A stretch of DNA of 64,000 bases. Source: Bacillus sp. es.034 (GTDB lineage: Bacteria > Bacillota > Bacilli > Bacillales > Bacillaceae_B). Position 1 is the stretch's first letter. Each line of letters opens with the position of its first letter. Under the pieces are notes generated by a model. The model saw only the letters and a program-made list of their open reading frames with translations, was not told where the DNA came from and did not search any database. The DNA is taken from positions 2,454,001 to 2,518,000 of the forward strand of contig NZ_PDIY01000001.1 of NCBI RefSeq assembly GCF_002563655.1. Direction: 5' to 3'. The translations under genes were made by a program, and so were the position numbers. Positions 26,484 to 36,761 of the stretch are shown one piece after another.

Positions 26484-27590
26484 ATGTCAGAGTTAAAACA
26501 AACACCTTTATACGAAGTGTACAAAGAGTATGGAGGAAAGACCATCGACTTCGGTGGCTGGGCTTTACCAGTGCAATTCTCAAGTATTAAGGAAGAACAT
26601 GAAGCGGTACGATCCCGGGCAGGACTATTCGACGTTTCTCATATGGGAGAAATTGAAGTGAAGGGTGAAGGGGCTCTTGACTACTTGCAAAAAATGATGA
26701 CAAATGATGTCTCCAAGGTGAAAGACGGAGGAGCTCAGTATACGGCTATGTGCTACGAAAACGGTGGGACGGTCGATGATTTACTTGTTTATAAGATAAA
26801 AGACAATGATTATTTGCTTGTTGTCAATGCAGCAAATATAGATAAAGATTTCAAATGGCTGAAAGAACATCAGACAGAAGATGTTGAGTTGAACAATATC
26901 TCTGAACATATGGCTCAATTGGCACTTCAAGGTCCGATTGCCGAAGAAGTTTTACAAACAATCACAAATGAACATGCATTGAGTGACATCGGATTTTTTA
27001 AATTTCAGACCGAAGTGAATATTGATGGAAAGCACGCACTCGTTTCCCGCACAGGTTACACAGGGGAAGACGGTTTCGAGATTTACTGTGATGCAGGTGA
27101 TGCGGCTGCGATCTGGAAGGCGATCCTGTCTGCCGGCAAGGAGAGGGGCGTCCTTCCATGCGGGCTTGGTGCGCGTGATACATTGCGTTTTGAAGCGAAT
27201 CTTGCCCTTTACGGACAGGAACTATCCCAATCGATCACACCGATCGAGGCGGGAATCGGCTTCGCTGTCAAAGTGAATAAAGAGATTCCATTCATTGGTC
27301 AGGAAGTACTGAAACGACAAAAAGAAGAAGGTGCCCCTCGAAAAATCGTGGGTATCGAAATGATCGACCGCGGTATTCCCCGTCATGGCTACAAAGTATT
27401 TTCAGGTGAAGAAGAAATAGGGGAAGTCACAACAGGTACGCAATCACCTACATTAAAGAAAAATATAGGATTGGCATTGCTTAATAAAGAATTCACTCCA
27501 CTGGATACAGAAGTACTGGTTGAAATCCGAGGGAAAAAGCTTAAAGCGAAAGTGGCATCAACACCTTTTTATAAAAGACCAAAGAAATAG
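26484..27590 (+). CDS. gcvT: Glycine cleavage system T protein (aminomethyltransferase)
   Basis: Releases ammonia from aminomethyl-lipoyl GcvH and passes the C1 unit to tetrahydrofolate. Family landmarks: [38 protein letters not shown] and [15 protein letters not shown] 26484 is preceded by AAAGGGGG; the GTG at 26439 would lie in the leader. 368 aa is normal. First gene of gcvT-gcvPA-gcvPB, controlled by the glycine riboswitch. Confidence 0.97.
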   Translation: MSELKQTPLYEVYKEYGGKTIDFGGWALPVQFSSIKEEHEAVRSRAGLFDVSHMGEIEVKGEGALDYLQKMMTNDVSKVKDGGAQYTAMCYENGGTVDDLLVYKIKDNDYLLVVNAANIDKDFKWLKEHQTEDVELNNISEHMAQLALQGPIAEEVLQTITNEHALSDIGFFKFQTEVNIDGKHALVSRTGYTGEDGFEIYCDAGDAAAIWKAILSAGKERGVLPCGLGARDTLRFEANLALYGQELSQSITPIEAGIGFAVKVNKEIPFIGQEVLKRQKEEGAPRKIVGIEMIDRGIPRHGYKVFSGEEEIGEVTTGTQSPTLKKNIGLALLNKEFTPLDTEVLVEIRGKKLKAKVASTPFYKRPKK

Positions 27591-27606
27591 GGGAGGAATG
27601 ACGGTC

Positions 27607-28953
27607 ATGAAGCATCGTTATTTACCGATGACAGAGCAGGATCAAAGGGAAATGTTAGAACAAATAGGAGTAGACAGCGTTAATGATCTATTTGAAGATA
27701 TTCCTGAACAGGTTCGTTTCAAAGGGGATTACAAGATCAAAGAAGCGAAGTCGGAAACGGAATTGGTTAAGGAACTGACTAAAATGGCAGCGAAGAATGC
27801 TGACCTGAAAAGTCATACATCGTTTCTCGGGGCAGGGGTCTATGATCATTACATGCCGATCATCGTCGATCACGTTTTATCGCGATCAGAGTTTTATACA
27901 GCGTATACGCCGTACCAGCCTGAAATCTCCCAGGGGGAGCTTCAAGCCATTTTTGAATTCCAGACGATGATTTGTGAGCTGACAGGTATGGATGTAGCCA
28001 ACTCCTCTATGTATGATGGGGGAACGGCTCTTGCTGAAGCCGCAATGCTGAGTGCTGGCCAGACCCGCCGGAAGAAGGTCCTTGTATCAAGCACAGTCCA
28101 TCCCGAATCACGTGATGTTTTGCGCTCATATGCAAAAGGTCAGTATATCGAAGTGGTGGAAATTCCCCATACGGATGGTGTAACCGATGTAGAAGAACTT
28201 AAGAAATTAATGAGTGATGAGATTGCAGCGGTCATCGTTCAGTATCCTAACTTCTTCGGGCGAGTGGAAGAGCTGAAAGCGATCGAAGAAGTGGCACATG
28301 GGGAAAAAGCGATGTTCGTCGTATCCTCAAATCCCCTTGCACTCGGGGCACTTACACCTCCGGGGAAATTAGGGGCGGACATTGTCATTGGGGATGCACA
28401 GCCATTCGGTATCCCGAGCGCCTTCGGTGGACCTCACTGCGGATACTTCGCCGTGAATAAGAAGCTTATGAGGAAGGTACCTGGACGCCTGGTCGGTCAA
28501 ACCGTCGATGAAGACGGCATCCGCGGTTTCGTTTTGACTCTCCAGGCCCGTGAACAACATATCCGTCGCGACAAAGCGACATCGAATATCTGTTCCAATC
28601 AGGCATTGAATGCACTCGCTGCATCCGTCGCGATGACGGCACTCGGAAAACAGGGCGTCAAAGAAATGGCCATTCAAAATATCCAAAAAGCTCATTACGC
28701 CAAGGAAGCCTTGAAAGCGAAAGGATTCTCCATCGCATTTGAAGGACCATCATTCAATGAATTTGTCATAAAGGTAAATAGACCGGTCAAAGAAATCAAT
28801 CAAAAGCTACTCGAAAAAGACATGATTGGTGGATATGACCTTGGGCTTATAGATGACAGCTTGACACAGCATATGCTTGTTGCTGTCACAGAACTTCGCA
28901 GCAAAGACGAAATCGACGCATTCGCAGCAGAATTGGGGGATTGTCATGAATAA
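27607..28953 (+). CDS. gcvPA: Glycine dehydrogenase (decarboxylating) subunit 1
   Basis: N-terminal half of the split P protein, which decarboxylates glycine with PLP. 448 aa, nearly collinear with B. subtilis Gcv[29 protein letters not shown] and [11 protein letters not shown] are characteristic. ATG 27607 follows GGGGAGG; the frame from 27520 overlaps gcvT and is rejected. Its stop overlaps the gcvPB start. Confidence 0.97.
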   Translation: MKHRYLPMTEQDQREMLEQIGVDSVNDLFEDIPEQVRFKGDYKIKEAKSETELVKELTKMAAKNADLKSHTSFLGAGVYDHYMPIIVDHVLSRSEFYTAYTPYQPEISQGELQAIFEFQTMICELTGMDVANSSMYDGGTALAEAAMLSAGQTRRKKVLVSSTVHPESRDVLRSYAKGQYIEVVEIPHTDGVTDVEELKKLMSDEIAAVIVQYPNFFGRVEELKAIEEVAHGEKAMFVVSSNPLALGALTPPGKLGADIVIGDAQPFGIPSAFGGPHCGYFAVNKKLMRKVPGRLVGQTVDEDGIRGFVLTLQAREQHIRRDKATSNICSNQALNALAASVAMTALGKQGVKEMAIQNIQKAHYAKEALKAKGFSIAFEGPSFNEFVIKVNRPVKEINQKLLEKDMIGGYDLGLIDDSLTQHMLVAVTELRSKDEIDAFAAELGDCHE

Positions 28954-30409
28954 GCAAGATCAACCTCTTATTTTTGAACTATCAAAAGAAGGCCGAATTG
29001 GTTACAGCTTACCTGAAATGGATGTACCTCAGGTGGATTTATCCGACCTCATTCCATCAGATTACATCCGCGCAGAAGCACCGGAACTCCCGGAGGTCTC
29101 GGAACTTGATATCATGCGCCATTATACGGCCTTATCCAAACGTAATCACGGGGTGGACTCCGGTTTCTATCCACTTGGGTCCTGTACGATGAAATACAAT
29201 CCGAAAGTGAACGAAAACGTTGCACGTTTGAACGGATTCGCCCATATCAACCCGCTGCAGGAATCAGAAAGTGTTCAAGGTGCACTTGAACTGATGTATG
29301 ACCTGCAGGAGCATTTGAAAGAAATCACCGGTATGGATGAAGTCACCCTTCAACCTGCTGCAGGGGCCCATGGCGAATGGACCGGGCTTATGATGATCCG
29401 TGCTTATCATGAAGCAAATGGTGATACACACCGTACGAAGGTCATCGTACCCGATTCCGCTCATGGAACAAACCCAGCCAGTGCAACGGTTGCCGGCTTT
29501 GAAACGGTAACAGTGAAGTCGAACGATAATGGGCTCGTCGATTTAGACGATCTTAAGCGCGTAGTCGGGGATGACACGGCTGCCCTGATGTTGACAAACC
29601 CTAACACCCTTGGATTATTCGAAGAGAACATCATGGAAATGGCTTCCATCATTCATGAAGCTGGTGGAAAACTGTATTATGATGGTGCCAATCTAAATGC
29701 CGTACTTTCAAAAGCGAGACCGGGGGATATGGGATTTGACGTTGTCCATTTAAATCTCCATAAGACATTCACTGGTCCTCACGGAGGCGGCGGTCCGGGA
29801 AGCGGTCCTGTCGGTGTGAAGGAAGACTTGATTAAATACCTTCCTAAGCCGGTACTTGTGAAAAATGGCGATACATTCGAATTCGATTACAACAGACCTG
29901 AATCCATCGGACGGGTAAAACCTTACTACGGAAACTTTGGAATCAATGTCCGTGCCTATACGTATATCAGGACGATGGGGCCGGACGGACTGAGAGCCGT
30001 CACGGAAAACGCGGTCCTGAATGCCAATTACATGATGCGTCGACTGGCACCTCACTTTGATCTGCCTTACGACCGTCATTGTAAGCATGAGTTTGTCATC
30101 AGTGGGAAACGTCAGAAGAAACTCGGCGTCCGTACATTGGATATTGCGAAGCGACTACTGGACTTCGGATATCATCCACCGACCATCTACTTCCCATTAA
30201 ACGTGGAAGAGTGCATGATGATCGAACCGACGGAAACGGAATCAAAAGAAACCCTTGATTCCTTCATTGATGCCATGATCCAAATTGCCAAAGAAGCAGA
30301 AGAAACACCGGAAATCGTCCAGGAAGCCCCTCACACAACCATCGTGAAGCGCATGGATGAAACACTCGCAGCAAGAAAACCGGTCCTTCGTTATACAAAA
30401 GAGAGCTAA
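28946..30409 (+). CDS. gcvPB: Glycine dehydrogenase (decarboxylating) subunit 2
   Basis: C-terminal half of the split P protein, carrying PLP on the Lys in [29 protein letters not shown] and [11 protein letters not shown] are other P-protein landmarks. ATG 28946 overlaps the end of gcvPA with GGGGGA upstream. 487 aa. The operon ends at the following terminator; GcvH and the lipoamide dehydrogenase are encoded elsewhere. Confidence 0.97.
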   Translation: MNKQDQPLIFELSKEGRIGYSLPEMDVPQVDLSDLIPSDYIRAEAPELPEVSELDIMRHYTALSKRNHGVDSGFYPLGSCTMKYNPKVNENVARLNGFAHINPLQESESVQGALELMYDLQEHLKEITGMDEVTLQPAAGAHGEWTGLMMIRAYHEANGDTHRTKVIVPDSAHGTNPASATVAGFETVTVKSNDNGLVDLDDLKRVVGDDTAALMLTNPNTLGLFEENIMEMASIIHEAGGKLYYDGANLNAVLSKARPGDMGFDVVHLNLHKTFTGPHGGGGPGSGPVGVKEDLIKYLPKPVLVKNGDTFEFDYNRPESIGRVKPYYGNFGINVRAYTYIRTMGPDGLRAVTENAVLNANYMMRRLAPHFDLPYDRHCKHEFVISGKRQKKLGVRTLDIAKRLLDFGYHPPTIYFPLNVEECMMIEPTETESKETLDSFIDAMIQIAKEAEETPEIVQEAPHTTIVKRMDETLAARKPVLRYTKES

Positions 30410-30426
30410 ACATTACCATCTACATC

Positions 30427-30461
30427 GAAAGCCCTGCAGGTAAATCTCTGCAGGGCTTTTA
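30427..30461 (+). terminator. Terminator of the gcv operon
   Basis: AAAGCCCTGCAG pairs with CTGCAGGGCTTTT around GTAAATCT. Confidence 0.9.
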
Positions 30462-30501
30462 TGTGAGGGACGGACCTTCGATATATAGTGTTTGTAATGG
30501 A

Positions 30502-30632
30502 TAATCCGGCCGATTTGAGTGGAAATCCAGCCGGAATGAACAGGAAACCAGCCGTTTTGGTCAATAATGCTGCCGGTTAATCTGAAAATCCAGCCCTTTT
30601 CAGGAGAAAACCAGCCTGATACCATTTAATTC
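30502..30632. repeat. Six degenerate repeats in exact 21-nt phase
   Basis: The core CCAGCC (or CCGGCC, GCTGCC) starts at 30506, 30527, 30548, 30569, 30590 and 30611, every interval exactly 21 bases, preceded by A-rich AAWCC or AAACC. Between cores the sequence is diverged. On the minus strand this reads as a seven-residue periodicity (GWFSPEK, GWIFRLT, GWFPVHS, GWISTQI) within an open frame of 70 codons that has no clear ribosome-binding site. Not a CRISPR: there are no conserved repeats separated by unique spacers. Confidence 0.8.
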
Positions 30633-30699
30633 CATCATCAGCACTAGAACAGTATCACCTATGAAATGGTTCATGCACGAACAACCCATCCCACTCAAT

Positions 30700-30731
30700 C
30701 AAAAAAGATCGCCCCTGGGCGATCTCTTTCC
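30700..30731 (-). terminator. Terminator after yqhL
   Basis: On the minus strand AGATCGCCC pairs with GGGCGATCT and is followed by TTTTTT. Confidence 0.88.
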
Positions 30732-30732
30732 A

Positions 30733-31119
30733 TTACTTTTTATGTTTCACTTTCCCTGTCCACTTTTTGAATCCACCCTGTAACTGGTGAAGATTGCGGT
30801 ATCCTTTTTTGTGCAGCATTTGAGCTGCTCTTCCGCTGCGGAGTCCGCTTTGGCAATAAAGGTATACAGGTTGATCTGAGCGGATTTCCTTTTGTCTCAT
30901 TTTGATCTGTGACAAAGGAATATTCCGTGCACCGAGGACGTGACCGTTTTCAAATTCATTCGCTTCACGAACATCTATCAATTGAGCTTTGCGATATCCT
31001 GCTCGAAATTCTTCCTCATTCAGTGTATTCACGATTCTCTTTTGATAGAAGAACGTAAAGAGTGAATAGATGATGATTCCACCAAGTACGACTAAAAGAA
31101 TATATAATCCTTCCATCAT
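30733..31119 (-). CDS. yqhL: Rhodanese-like membrane-anchored sulfurtransferase
   Basis: 128 aa with an N-terminal membrane helix (GLYILLVVLGGIIIYSLF) and one rhodanese domain. The active loop is CQSGLRSGRA; DVREANEFENGHVLGARN is the other conserved block. Substrate unknown. AAAGGAG precedes the start. In B. subtilis yqhL lies between gcvPB and lipM in the same orientation. Confidence 0.93.
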   Translation of the reverse strand: MMEGLYILLVVLGGIIIYSLFTFFYQKRIVNTLNEEEFRAGYRKAQLIDVREANEFENGHVLGARNIPLSQIKMRQKEIRSDQPVYLYCQSGLRSGRAAQMLHKKGYRNLHQLQGGFKKWTGKVKHKK

Positions 31120-31325
31120 TCATGCTCCTTTCTACAATTGCGCTACCTTCTATTATATTCATGAAGTGCGTAAGAATCAAAACAAATTTATTATTTTAAA
31201 GCAAAGACTTTCCAATCTGTTTTTCTTTGTTTTTTCGATTGGATTTGATAGACTAGTAACGGACTTGAATGAAGATGAATTTTACATAACACCATTAAAT
31301 AGAAGACATAAATGAGGTATGCTGC

Positions 31326-32162
31326 ATGAAAAAGGAAACGTGGAGATTCATTGACTCCGGGAATTGTTCTCCCTCTTATAATATGGCTCTTGATGAGGCA
31401 TTGCTTGATTGGCACAGTGAGGGGAAGATCCCTCCTACGATCCGGTTTTACGGATGGGATCCAGCGACGCTTTCCATCGGTTATTTTCAAAAAGTGGAAA
31501 AGGAAATCAATCTTGACGCCGTCAAAGGACATGGACTTGGTTTTGTGAGACGGCCGACGGGAGGCAGGGGGGTTCTTCATGAACATGAATTGACGTACAG
31601 CGTCATCGTGTCAGAAGAACATCCGGAAATGCCGAGGACCGTCACAGAAGCGTACCGTGTCATTTCGGAAGGGATCCTGAAGGGATTTCAAGGTCTTGGC
31701 CTTGAAGCCTACTTTGCTGTACCAAGAACGGCGGAAGAGCGGGAAGGATTAAAAAACCCGCGTTCAGCTGTTTGCTTTGATGCTCCGAGCTGGTATGAAC
31801 TTGTCGTTGAAGGACGAAAAGTGGCAGGAAGTGCACAGACCAGGCAAAAAGGTGTCATCCTTCAGCACGGCTCGATTCTATTGGATCTTGACGAGGATAA
31901 ACTGTTCAGCCTGTTTAACTACCCATCCGACAGGGTAAAAGAGCGTATGCAGCGGGCCTTTAAAAGCAAGGCGGTTGCGATGAATGAAATCAGTTCCGTA
32001 ATGGTCACCATGGAGATGGCGAAGGAAGCATTCAAAAAAGGTTTTGAGGAAGGATTGAACATCAACCTCGAGCCCTATGAGCTTTCTGAAGAGGAAACAC
32101 AATATGTTGTGGATCTTGCCGAGTCCCGATACGAATCTGATGAGTGGAATTATAAACGTTAA
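31326..32162 (+). CDS. lipM: Octanoyl-[ACP]:protein N-octanoyltransferase
   Basis: Transfers octanoate from ACP to GcvH, the first step of lipoate assembly. Active Cys150 in [12 protein letters not shown] sits at the same number as in B. subtilis Lip[19 protein letters not shown] and KVAGSAQTR are the other motifs of the LipB/LplA fold. 278 aa. The neighbouring gcv operon needs its product because GcvH must be lipoylated. Confidence 0.96.
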   Translation: MKKETWRFIDSGNCSPSYNMALDEALLDWHSEGKIPPTIRFYGWDPATLSIGYFQKVEKEINLDAVKGHGLGFVRRPTGGRGVLHEHELTYSVIVSEEHPEMPRTVTEAYRVISEGILKGFQGLGLEAYFAVPRTAEEREGLKNPRSAVCFDAPSWYELVVEGRKVAGSAQTRQKGVILQHGSILLDLDEDKLFSLFNYPSDRVKERMQRAFKSKAVAMNEISSVMVTMEMAKEAFKKGFEEGLNINLEPYELSEEETQYVVDLAESRYESDEWNYKR

Positions 32163-32178
32163 AAAAATTTTTTGTAGA

Positions 32179-32207
32179 AAAAAAGCGATGCTTGTCGCTT
32201 TTTTCCT
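32179..32207 (+). terminator. Terminator after lipM
   Basis: AAAAAGCGA pairs with TCGCTTTTTT around TGCTTG. Confidence 0.85.
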
Positions 32208-32359
32208 ATTTTACCAACCATAACGGTGCTTTATGTTATATCAAGTTCTAAATTAATAGAAATGGACGGAGTATTATATGATTTCCTATTCTTTTCTCCC
32301 GTTTCCTATTTTTATTGGCATATTAACCGTTTGACAAACAAATGACCTATTGACCTGAA

Positions 32360-32375
32360 ACACAATATATGGTGT
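32360..32375 (+). promoter_or_regulatory. NrdR box 1
   Basis: ACACAATATATGGTGT matches the 16-bp NrdR operator consensus (acaCwAtATaTwGtgt) with near-perfect dyad symmetry. It lies 138 bases before nrdJ. Confidence 0.85.
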
Positions 32376-32392
32376 GTCGAATAATTTTTCGT

Positions 32393-32408
32393 ACACAATA
32401 TGTTGTGT
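32393..32408 (+). promoter_or_regulatory. NrdR box 2
   Basis: ACACAATATGTTGTGT is a second near-perfect NrdR box. Its start is 33 bases from that of box 1, close to three helical turns, the usual paired arrangement. Confidence 0.87.
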
Positions 32409-32513
32409 TTATTTATTGCTTTTCCAGAATGGCTATGATATCTTAATACTTGAAATAAAACACCAGCGAAGAAAACAGAAAATGAAACATTTGAGATAGA
32501 AGGAGTTGTCTTT

Positions 32514-35084
32514 ATGACTGTTGCGTCGAAAAATACGATGAAATTAAACACCGAGAGATTAAATAAGGATATTGGATTGTTTCCTCAAGTACATCCCATC
32601 ACACCGGACATGAAAACTACACATAAAGGTGTATCCCGTCTTGTCATGATCGATCGTTATTCGTTCAAGGATACCGAGAAGATCACTCTTTCCGAAGGAG
32701 ACTTCGTGGTCCTGACCATCAAGGAAGATCCTAAGTTTCCTGCAAGGGGATTGGGCTACATTTCAAGCATTGATTGGGAAACGAAAAAAGCATCTGTGTG
32801 GATCGAAGAAGAGTACAGAAGTGCCATCGATAAACCGGAGGAGATGGAGACGGGGATTGTCTCGAGGACACTCGATGTCATTGAGAAACCACTTGAAGTC
32901 TACTATGAACAAATTGCGAAGCGTAACGCAACAGGCTTGGCAGAGGTGGAAGAAACTGCTGAAAAGAGGCAGCTATGGTTTGAAAAATTCTATCATGAAC
33001 TAGTGAACCTGCATTTTGTTCCTGCGGGACGGGTCCTATACGGTGCGGGTGCAGGCACGGATGTAACATACTTTAACTGTTACGTGATGCCATTCGTGCA
33101 GGATTCCCGCGAAGGCATTTCAGAACACCGCAAGCAGGTGATGGAGATCATGAGCCGCGGCGGCGGAGTCGGAACAAACGGTTCGACCCTTCGTCCACGT
33201 AATACTCTGGCGAAAGGCGTCAATGGGAAATCATCAGGTTCCGTTTCCTGGTTGGATGACATCGCGAAACTGACTCACTTGGTTGAGCAGGGCGGATCAA
33301 GACGTGGGGCACAAATGATCATGCTTTCAGATTGGCATCCCGATATTATTGAATTCATTATTTCTAAAATGCAAAACCCGCGTATCTTGCGTTATCTTCT
33401 TGAAAACACAGAAGATGAAACCATTAAAAAGGCTGCCCAGGAAAAGCTGAAATTCACCCCTCTTACAGAGCAAGAGGAAGCGATGTATCAAGGGATCCTG
33501 AACTACAGACAGATCCCCGGCTATGGTGGATTCGATGCGAAGATCCTTAAGAATGCAGAAGAAAAACTGCGCACAGGGGGCACATACAGCGTCCATAATT
33601 CAGAATTCCTGACAGGGGCGAACATCTCCGTCTGCCTGACAAGCGACTTCATGGAAGCCGTGGAGAACGATCGTGAATATGAACTGCGCTTCCCTGACGT
33701 GGAAAGCTACAACGAAGAGCAAATGAAGTACTATAATGAAGAGTGGCACAATGTAGGCGATGTGCGTGAGTGGGAAAAGCTTGGATACAAAGTTCGCACA
33801 TACCGCAAGATCAAGGCGAAAGAACTATGGAACCTGATCAATGTGTGTGCAACCTACTCAGCTGAACCGGGAATCTTCTTTATCGATAACGCGAATGATA
33901 TGACGAATGCGAAAGCATATGGGCAGAAGGTAGTCGCTACGAACCCTTGTGGAGAGCAGCCCCTTGCACCGTATTCAGTATGTAACCTGGCAGCTGTCAA
34001 CCTAGCACAATTCGCCGATAAAGAAACGAAAACCGTTGATTTTGAAAAATTGAAGAGGACGGTGGAAGTGGGCGTCCGTATGCAGGACAATGTCATCGAC
34101 GCGACTCCATACTTCCTTGATGAAAATAAAAAGCAGGCACTTGGTGAGCGACGCGTAGGCCTTGGCGTAATGGGTCTTGCAGACTTATTGATCTACTGTG
34201 AAAAAGAATACGGTTCAGAAGAAGGTAACAGGCTTGTGGATGAAGTCTTTGAAGTCATCGCCACAACCGCTTATCGTGCTTCTGTAGAATTATCGAAGGA
34301 AAAAGGAAGCTTTCCATTCCTGACAGGAAGCACCGATGAAGAAACGAAGGCCCTGCGAAAGGCATTCGTGGAAACAGGCTTTATGAAGAAAATGCCTGAA
34401 GACGTACGTCATGACATTGAAGAGTACGGGATCAGGAATTCCCATCTGCTGACGGTGGCCCCAACAGGTTCAACAGGTACGATGGTGGGGGTATCGACGG
34501 GTCTTGAGCCGTACTTCTCCTTCACTTATTACAGAAGTGGACGTCTCGGTAAATTCATTGAAGTAAAGGCGGATATTGTAGAGGATTACTTGAAGAGAAA
34601 TCCCGATGCGGATGCAGACAATCTTCCGGAATGGTTCGTTTCTTCCATGAGCCTTGCTCCACAAGCACATGCCGACGTTCAATGTGTTATCCAGAATTGG
34701 ATCGACAGCTCTATTTCGAAAACCGTGAATGCCCCTCGTGGTTATACGGTGGATCAAGTAGAAAAAGTATATGAGCGACTGTATAAAGGTGGAGCAAAGG
34801 GCGGTACCGTTTATGTGGACGGTAGCCGTGATTCTCAGGTGCTTACCCTTAAAGCGGAAGAAAACAGCTTTGATGATGAGAATGAACAGGAACAACATGA
34901 GATTCCGACCGCTAAAAAGCCGATCGTTTTACTGGATACGATCCAGGACGTGCGTTCTACGGACGTGACCATCGGTTCTGAGGTGGGGAATACGTGCCCG
35001 GTCTGCCGTAAAGGTACGGTAAAAGATATGGGTGGCTGCAATACTTGTACAAACTGCGGCGCTCAGCTGAAGTGTGGACTATAA
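32514..35084 (+). CDS. nrdJ: Adenosylcobalamin-dependent (class II) ribonucleotide reductase
   Basis: Reduces ribonucleotides to deoxyribonucleotides using B12, independent of oxygen. 856 aa. The active-site segment NPCGEQPLAPYSVCNLAA (about residue 477) carries the family Cys. RGGGVGTNGSTLRP and ATGSTGTM-like loops match NrdJ. The C-terminal Cys-rich tail (CPVCRKGT, CNTCTNCGAQLKCG) supplies the reducing thiols or a zinc site. AAGGAG precedes the ATG. Two NrdR boxes upstream indicate dATP-sensing repression. In B. subtilis mntR, not nrdJ, lies between lipM and yqhO. Confidence 0.95.
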   Translation: MTVASKNTMKLNTERLNKDIGLFPQVHPITPDMKTTHKGVSRLVMIDRYSFKDTEKITLSEGDFVVLTIKEDPKFPARGLGYISSIDWETKKASVWIEEEYRSAIDKPEEMETGIVSRTLDVIEKPLEVYYEQIAKRNATGLAEVEETAEKRQLWFEKFYHELVNLHFVPAGRVLYGAGAGTDVTYFNCYVMPFVQDSREGISEHRKQVMEIMSRGGGVGTNGSTLRPRNTLAKGVNGKSSGSVSWLDDIAKLTHLVEQGGSRRGAQMIMLSDWHPDIIEFIISKMQNPRILRYLLENTEDETIKKAAQEKLKFTPLTEQEEAMYQGILNYRQIPGYGGFDAKILKNAEEKLRTGGTYSVHNSEFLTGANISVCLTSDFMEAVENDREYELRFPDVESYNEEQMKYYNEEWHNVGDVREWEKLGYKVRTYRKIKAKELWNLINVCATYSAEPGIFFIDNANDMTNAKAYGQKVVATNPCGEQPLAPYSVCNLAAVNLAQFADKETKTVDFEKLKRTVEVGVRMQDNVIDATPYFLDENKKQALGERRVGLGVMGLADLLIYCEKEYGSEEGNRLVDEVFEVIATTAYRASVELSKEKGSFPFLTGSTDEETKALRKAFVETGFMKKMPEDVRHDIEEYGIRNSHLLTVAPTGSTGTMVGVSTGLEPYFSFTYYRSGRLGKFIEVKADIVEDYLKRNPDADADNLPEWFVSSMSLAPQAHADVQCVIQNWIDSSISKTVNAPRGYTVDQVEKVYERLYKGGAKGGTVYVDGSRDSQVLTLKAEENSFDDENEQEQHEIPTAKKPIVLLDTIQDVRSTDVTIGSEVGNTCPVCRKGTVKDMGGCNTCTNCGAQLKCGL

Positions 35085-35096
35085 TCAATAAAAAGC

Positions 35097-35131
35097 GCAG
35101 GAGGGGACTGGTTCCCCTCCTGTTTTTTTTA
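35097..35131 (+). terminator. Terminator after nrdJ
   Basis: CAGGAGGGGA pairs with TCCCCTCCTG around CTGGT, followed by eight T. Confidence 0.93.
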
Positions 35132-35192
35132 GTCTAAAATCCTTTGTGGTGAATTAAAGATGTAGTAATACACTATAAAAGGAGTGGAGCCT

Positions 35193-36074
35193 TTGGACAT
35201 CGATGGCGTATTTTCCGGTGGAGGCATAAAGGGGCTCGCCATGATAGGAGCATACCAGGCGATTGAAGAGAAAGGATACACATTCAAGAGACTGGCAGGA
35301 ACCAGTGCAGGGGCAGTGATTGCTGCGTTTATTGCTGCAGGATACTCAAGCCGTGAATTACTCAAGATCATGGGCGATCTTGAGTTGAAAGATCTGTTGG
35401 ATTCAAACGCGATCATTTCCCTGCCGCTCCTTAAGTGGTTTCGGGTTTATTATCGTCTGGGATTATATAAAGGAATGGCACTTGAAAGCTGGGTGGAAGA
35501 AAAGCTGAAAGCGAGGGGGATTTATACGTTCGCGGATCTGCCCCCGCGATCCCTCCGTGTCATTGCATCAGATTTATCAAACGGTAGACTGCTTGTCCTT
35601 CCCGATGACCTTGAGAAGTACGGCATACCGAAGGAAACCTTTCCCGTTGCCCGGGCGATACGGATGAGCGCGAGCCTTCCTTATTTCTTTGAACCCGTGA
35701 AACTGCGTTCACTGGAAGGGACCAGTTTTATGGTGGACGGGGGGGTGCTCAGTAATTTCCCCATGTGGCTCTTTGACAGGGAAAATGTGAAGAAGGTCAG
35801 GCCGGTACTCGGAGTGAAGCTTAGTCACGACTTGATAAGTAAGCCGAAAAAACCGATCAAAAATGCGATTGATTTATATGGAGCCCTCTTTACGACCATG
35901 AAAGACGCACATGATTCAAGATATATCTCCAGAAAACTTGAAAAAAACATCATCTTTATACCGACTGAAGGGGTACTCACCACCGAATTCGAACTTACTC
36001 CCGAACGGAAGATTGAACTCGTTCAATACGGGAAAACGAAGGCCGCAGCCTTTTTGCAAACATGGCCCCATTAA
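35193..36074 (+). CDS. yqhO: Patatin-like phospholipase
   Basis: Lipid acyl hydrolase with the patatin dyad: nucleophile Ser in GTSAG (LAGTSAGAVIAAF), Asp in DGGVLSNFP, and oxyanion loop GGGIKG. 293 aa from TTG 35193, which lies eight or nine bases after AAAAGGAG; GTG 35184 would overlap the ribosome-binding site. MDIDGVFSGGG matches the family start. Substrate unknown. Confidence 0.92.
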   Translation: MDIDGVFSGGGIKGLAMIGAYQAIEEKGYTFKRLAGTSAGAVIAAFIAAGYSSRELLKIMGDLELKDLLDSNAIISLPLLKWFRVYYRLGLYKGMALESWVEEKLKARGIYTFADLPPRSLRVIASDLSNGRLLVLPDDLEKYGIPKETFPVARAIRMSASLPYFFEPVKLRSLEGTSFMVDGGVLSNFPMWLFDRENVKKVRPVLGVKLSHDLISKPKKPIKNAIDLYGALFTTMKDAHDSRYISRKLEKNIIFIPTEGVLTTEFELTPERKIELVQYGKTKAAAFLQTWPH

Positions 36075-36118
36075 AAAAACAATCGAGCTCCTAAAACGAA
36101 GCTCGATTGTTTTTTTTA
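36075..36118. terminator. Bidirectional terminator between yqhO and yqhP
   Basis: AAACAATCGAGCT pairs with AGCTCGATTGTTT, with A and T tracts at both ends. It runs into the 3' end of yqhP. Confidence 0.88.
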
Positions 36119-36453
36119 TTCTTTTTTCCTTCAATTACGGTTAGTTTGGCATTGGATTTTTTCCGTATCGAACGTTTTTTTGAAACATTGGATACTTGAG
36201 GTTTACTTGTAGACTTCTTCTTATGCCGCTTCTTCGATTGCTTGGCTGCTTTAACAAACGCTCTCTGTTCATTGCTATTACCAGTCCGTCTTCCACTGAA
36301 CCATCTTTTGTAAATGAAATAGATGATCCCGATGACGGCTGCTGTAATCAGCAATTGCCTTGCAAGACCTAGAGGATTTCCGAACAGGGAAGTTCCAAGC
36401 CCGATCATAGCCAACAAAATGAGTGTGAAAACAAAGATATTACGAGCGTTCAA
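36091..36453 (-). CDS. yqhP: YqhP-like membrane protein with basic tail
   Basis: About 120 aa with two membrane segments (NIFVFTLILLAMIGLG, QLLITAAVIGIIYFIY) and a long Lys/Arg-rich C-terminal tail. The start is probably TTG 36453 or TTG 36456, since AAGGAGGTGG stands just upstream; the GTG at 36462 is part of that site. Position after yqhO matches YqhP; function unknown. Confidence 0.8.
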   Translation of the reverse strand: MNARNIFVFTLILLAMIGLGTSLFGNPLGLARQLLITAAVIGIIYFIYKRWFSGRRTGNSNEQRAFVKAAKQSKKRHKKKSTSKPQVSNVSKKRSIRKKSNAKLTVIEGKKNKKNNRASF

Positions 36454-36736
36454 CAAAGCCACCTCCTTACATCACTATCCATCTTAGATATTATCTATAC
36501 TATTATTCTAGACCATTTCGGTCTTCTTTAACCGTATAAATTGATTTTTTATCAGGGTATGAATGGGACAAACCCACTCCTTTTTTCTGAAACTTTAAAT
36601 GATATTATCTATTTTACTAAATATTGAAGAAAAGCACTAGAGTAAGCGTTTCCTGAATGTTATTTATCTACGATCCCTGTTCAGATTGAATAGGATAAAA
36701 ATAAACAATTCCATGCAAATGTTTCATTCTATGGGA

Positions 36737-36743
36737 CATACTA
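36737..36743 (+). promoter_or_regulatory. Possible forespore (sigma-G) -10 element of yqhR
   Basis: CATACTA is an exact sigma-G -10 match. GCAAA 16 bases upstream is a four-of-five match to GHATR, but one or two bases too close. Weak support by sequence; expected from the biology of yqhR. Confidence 0.35.
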
Positions 36744-36761
36744 CGAATGGAGGTGTTACAG

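Noticed and set aside
30413-30625. Minus-strand 70-codon open frame with GW-x5 repeats, as a gene
   Set aside because: No ribosome-binding site before its start, and the frame is explained by the 21-base repeat phase (no stops arise by periodicity). Kept as a repeat instead.
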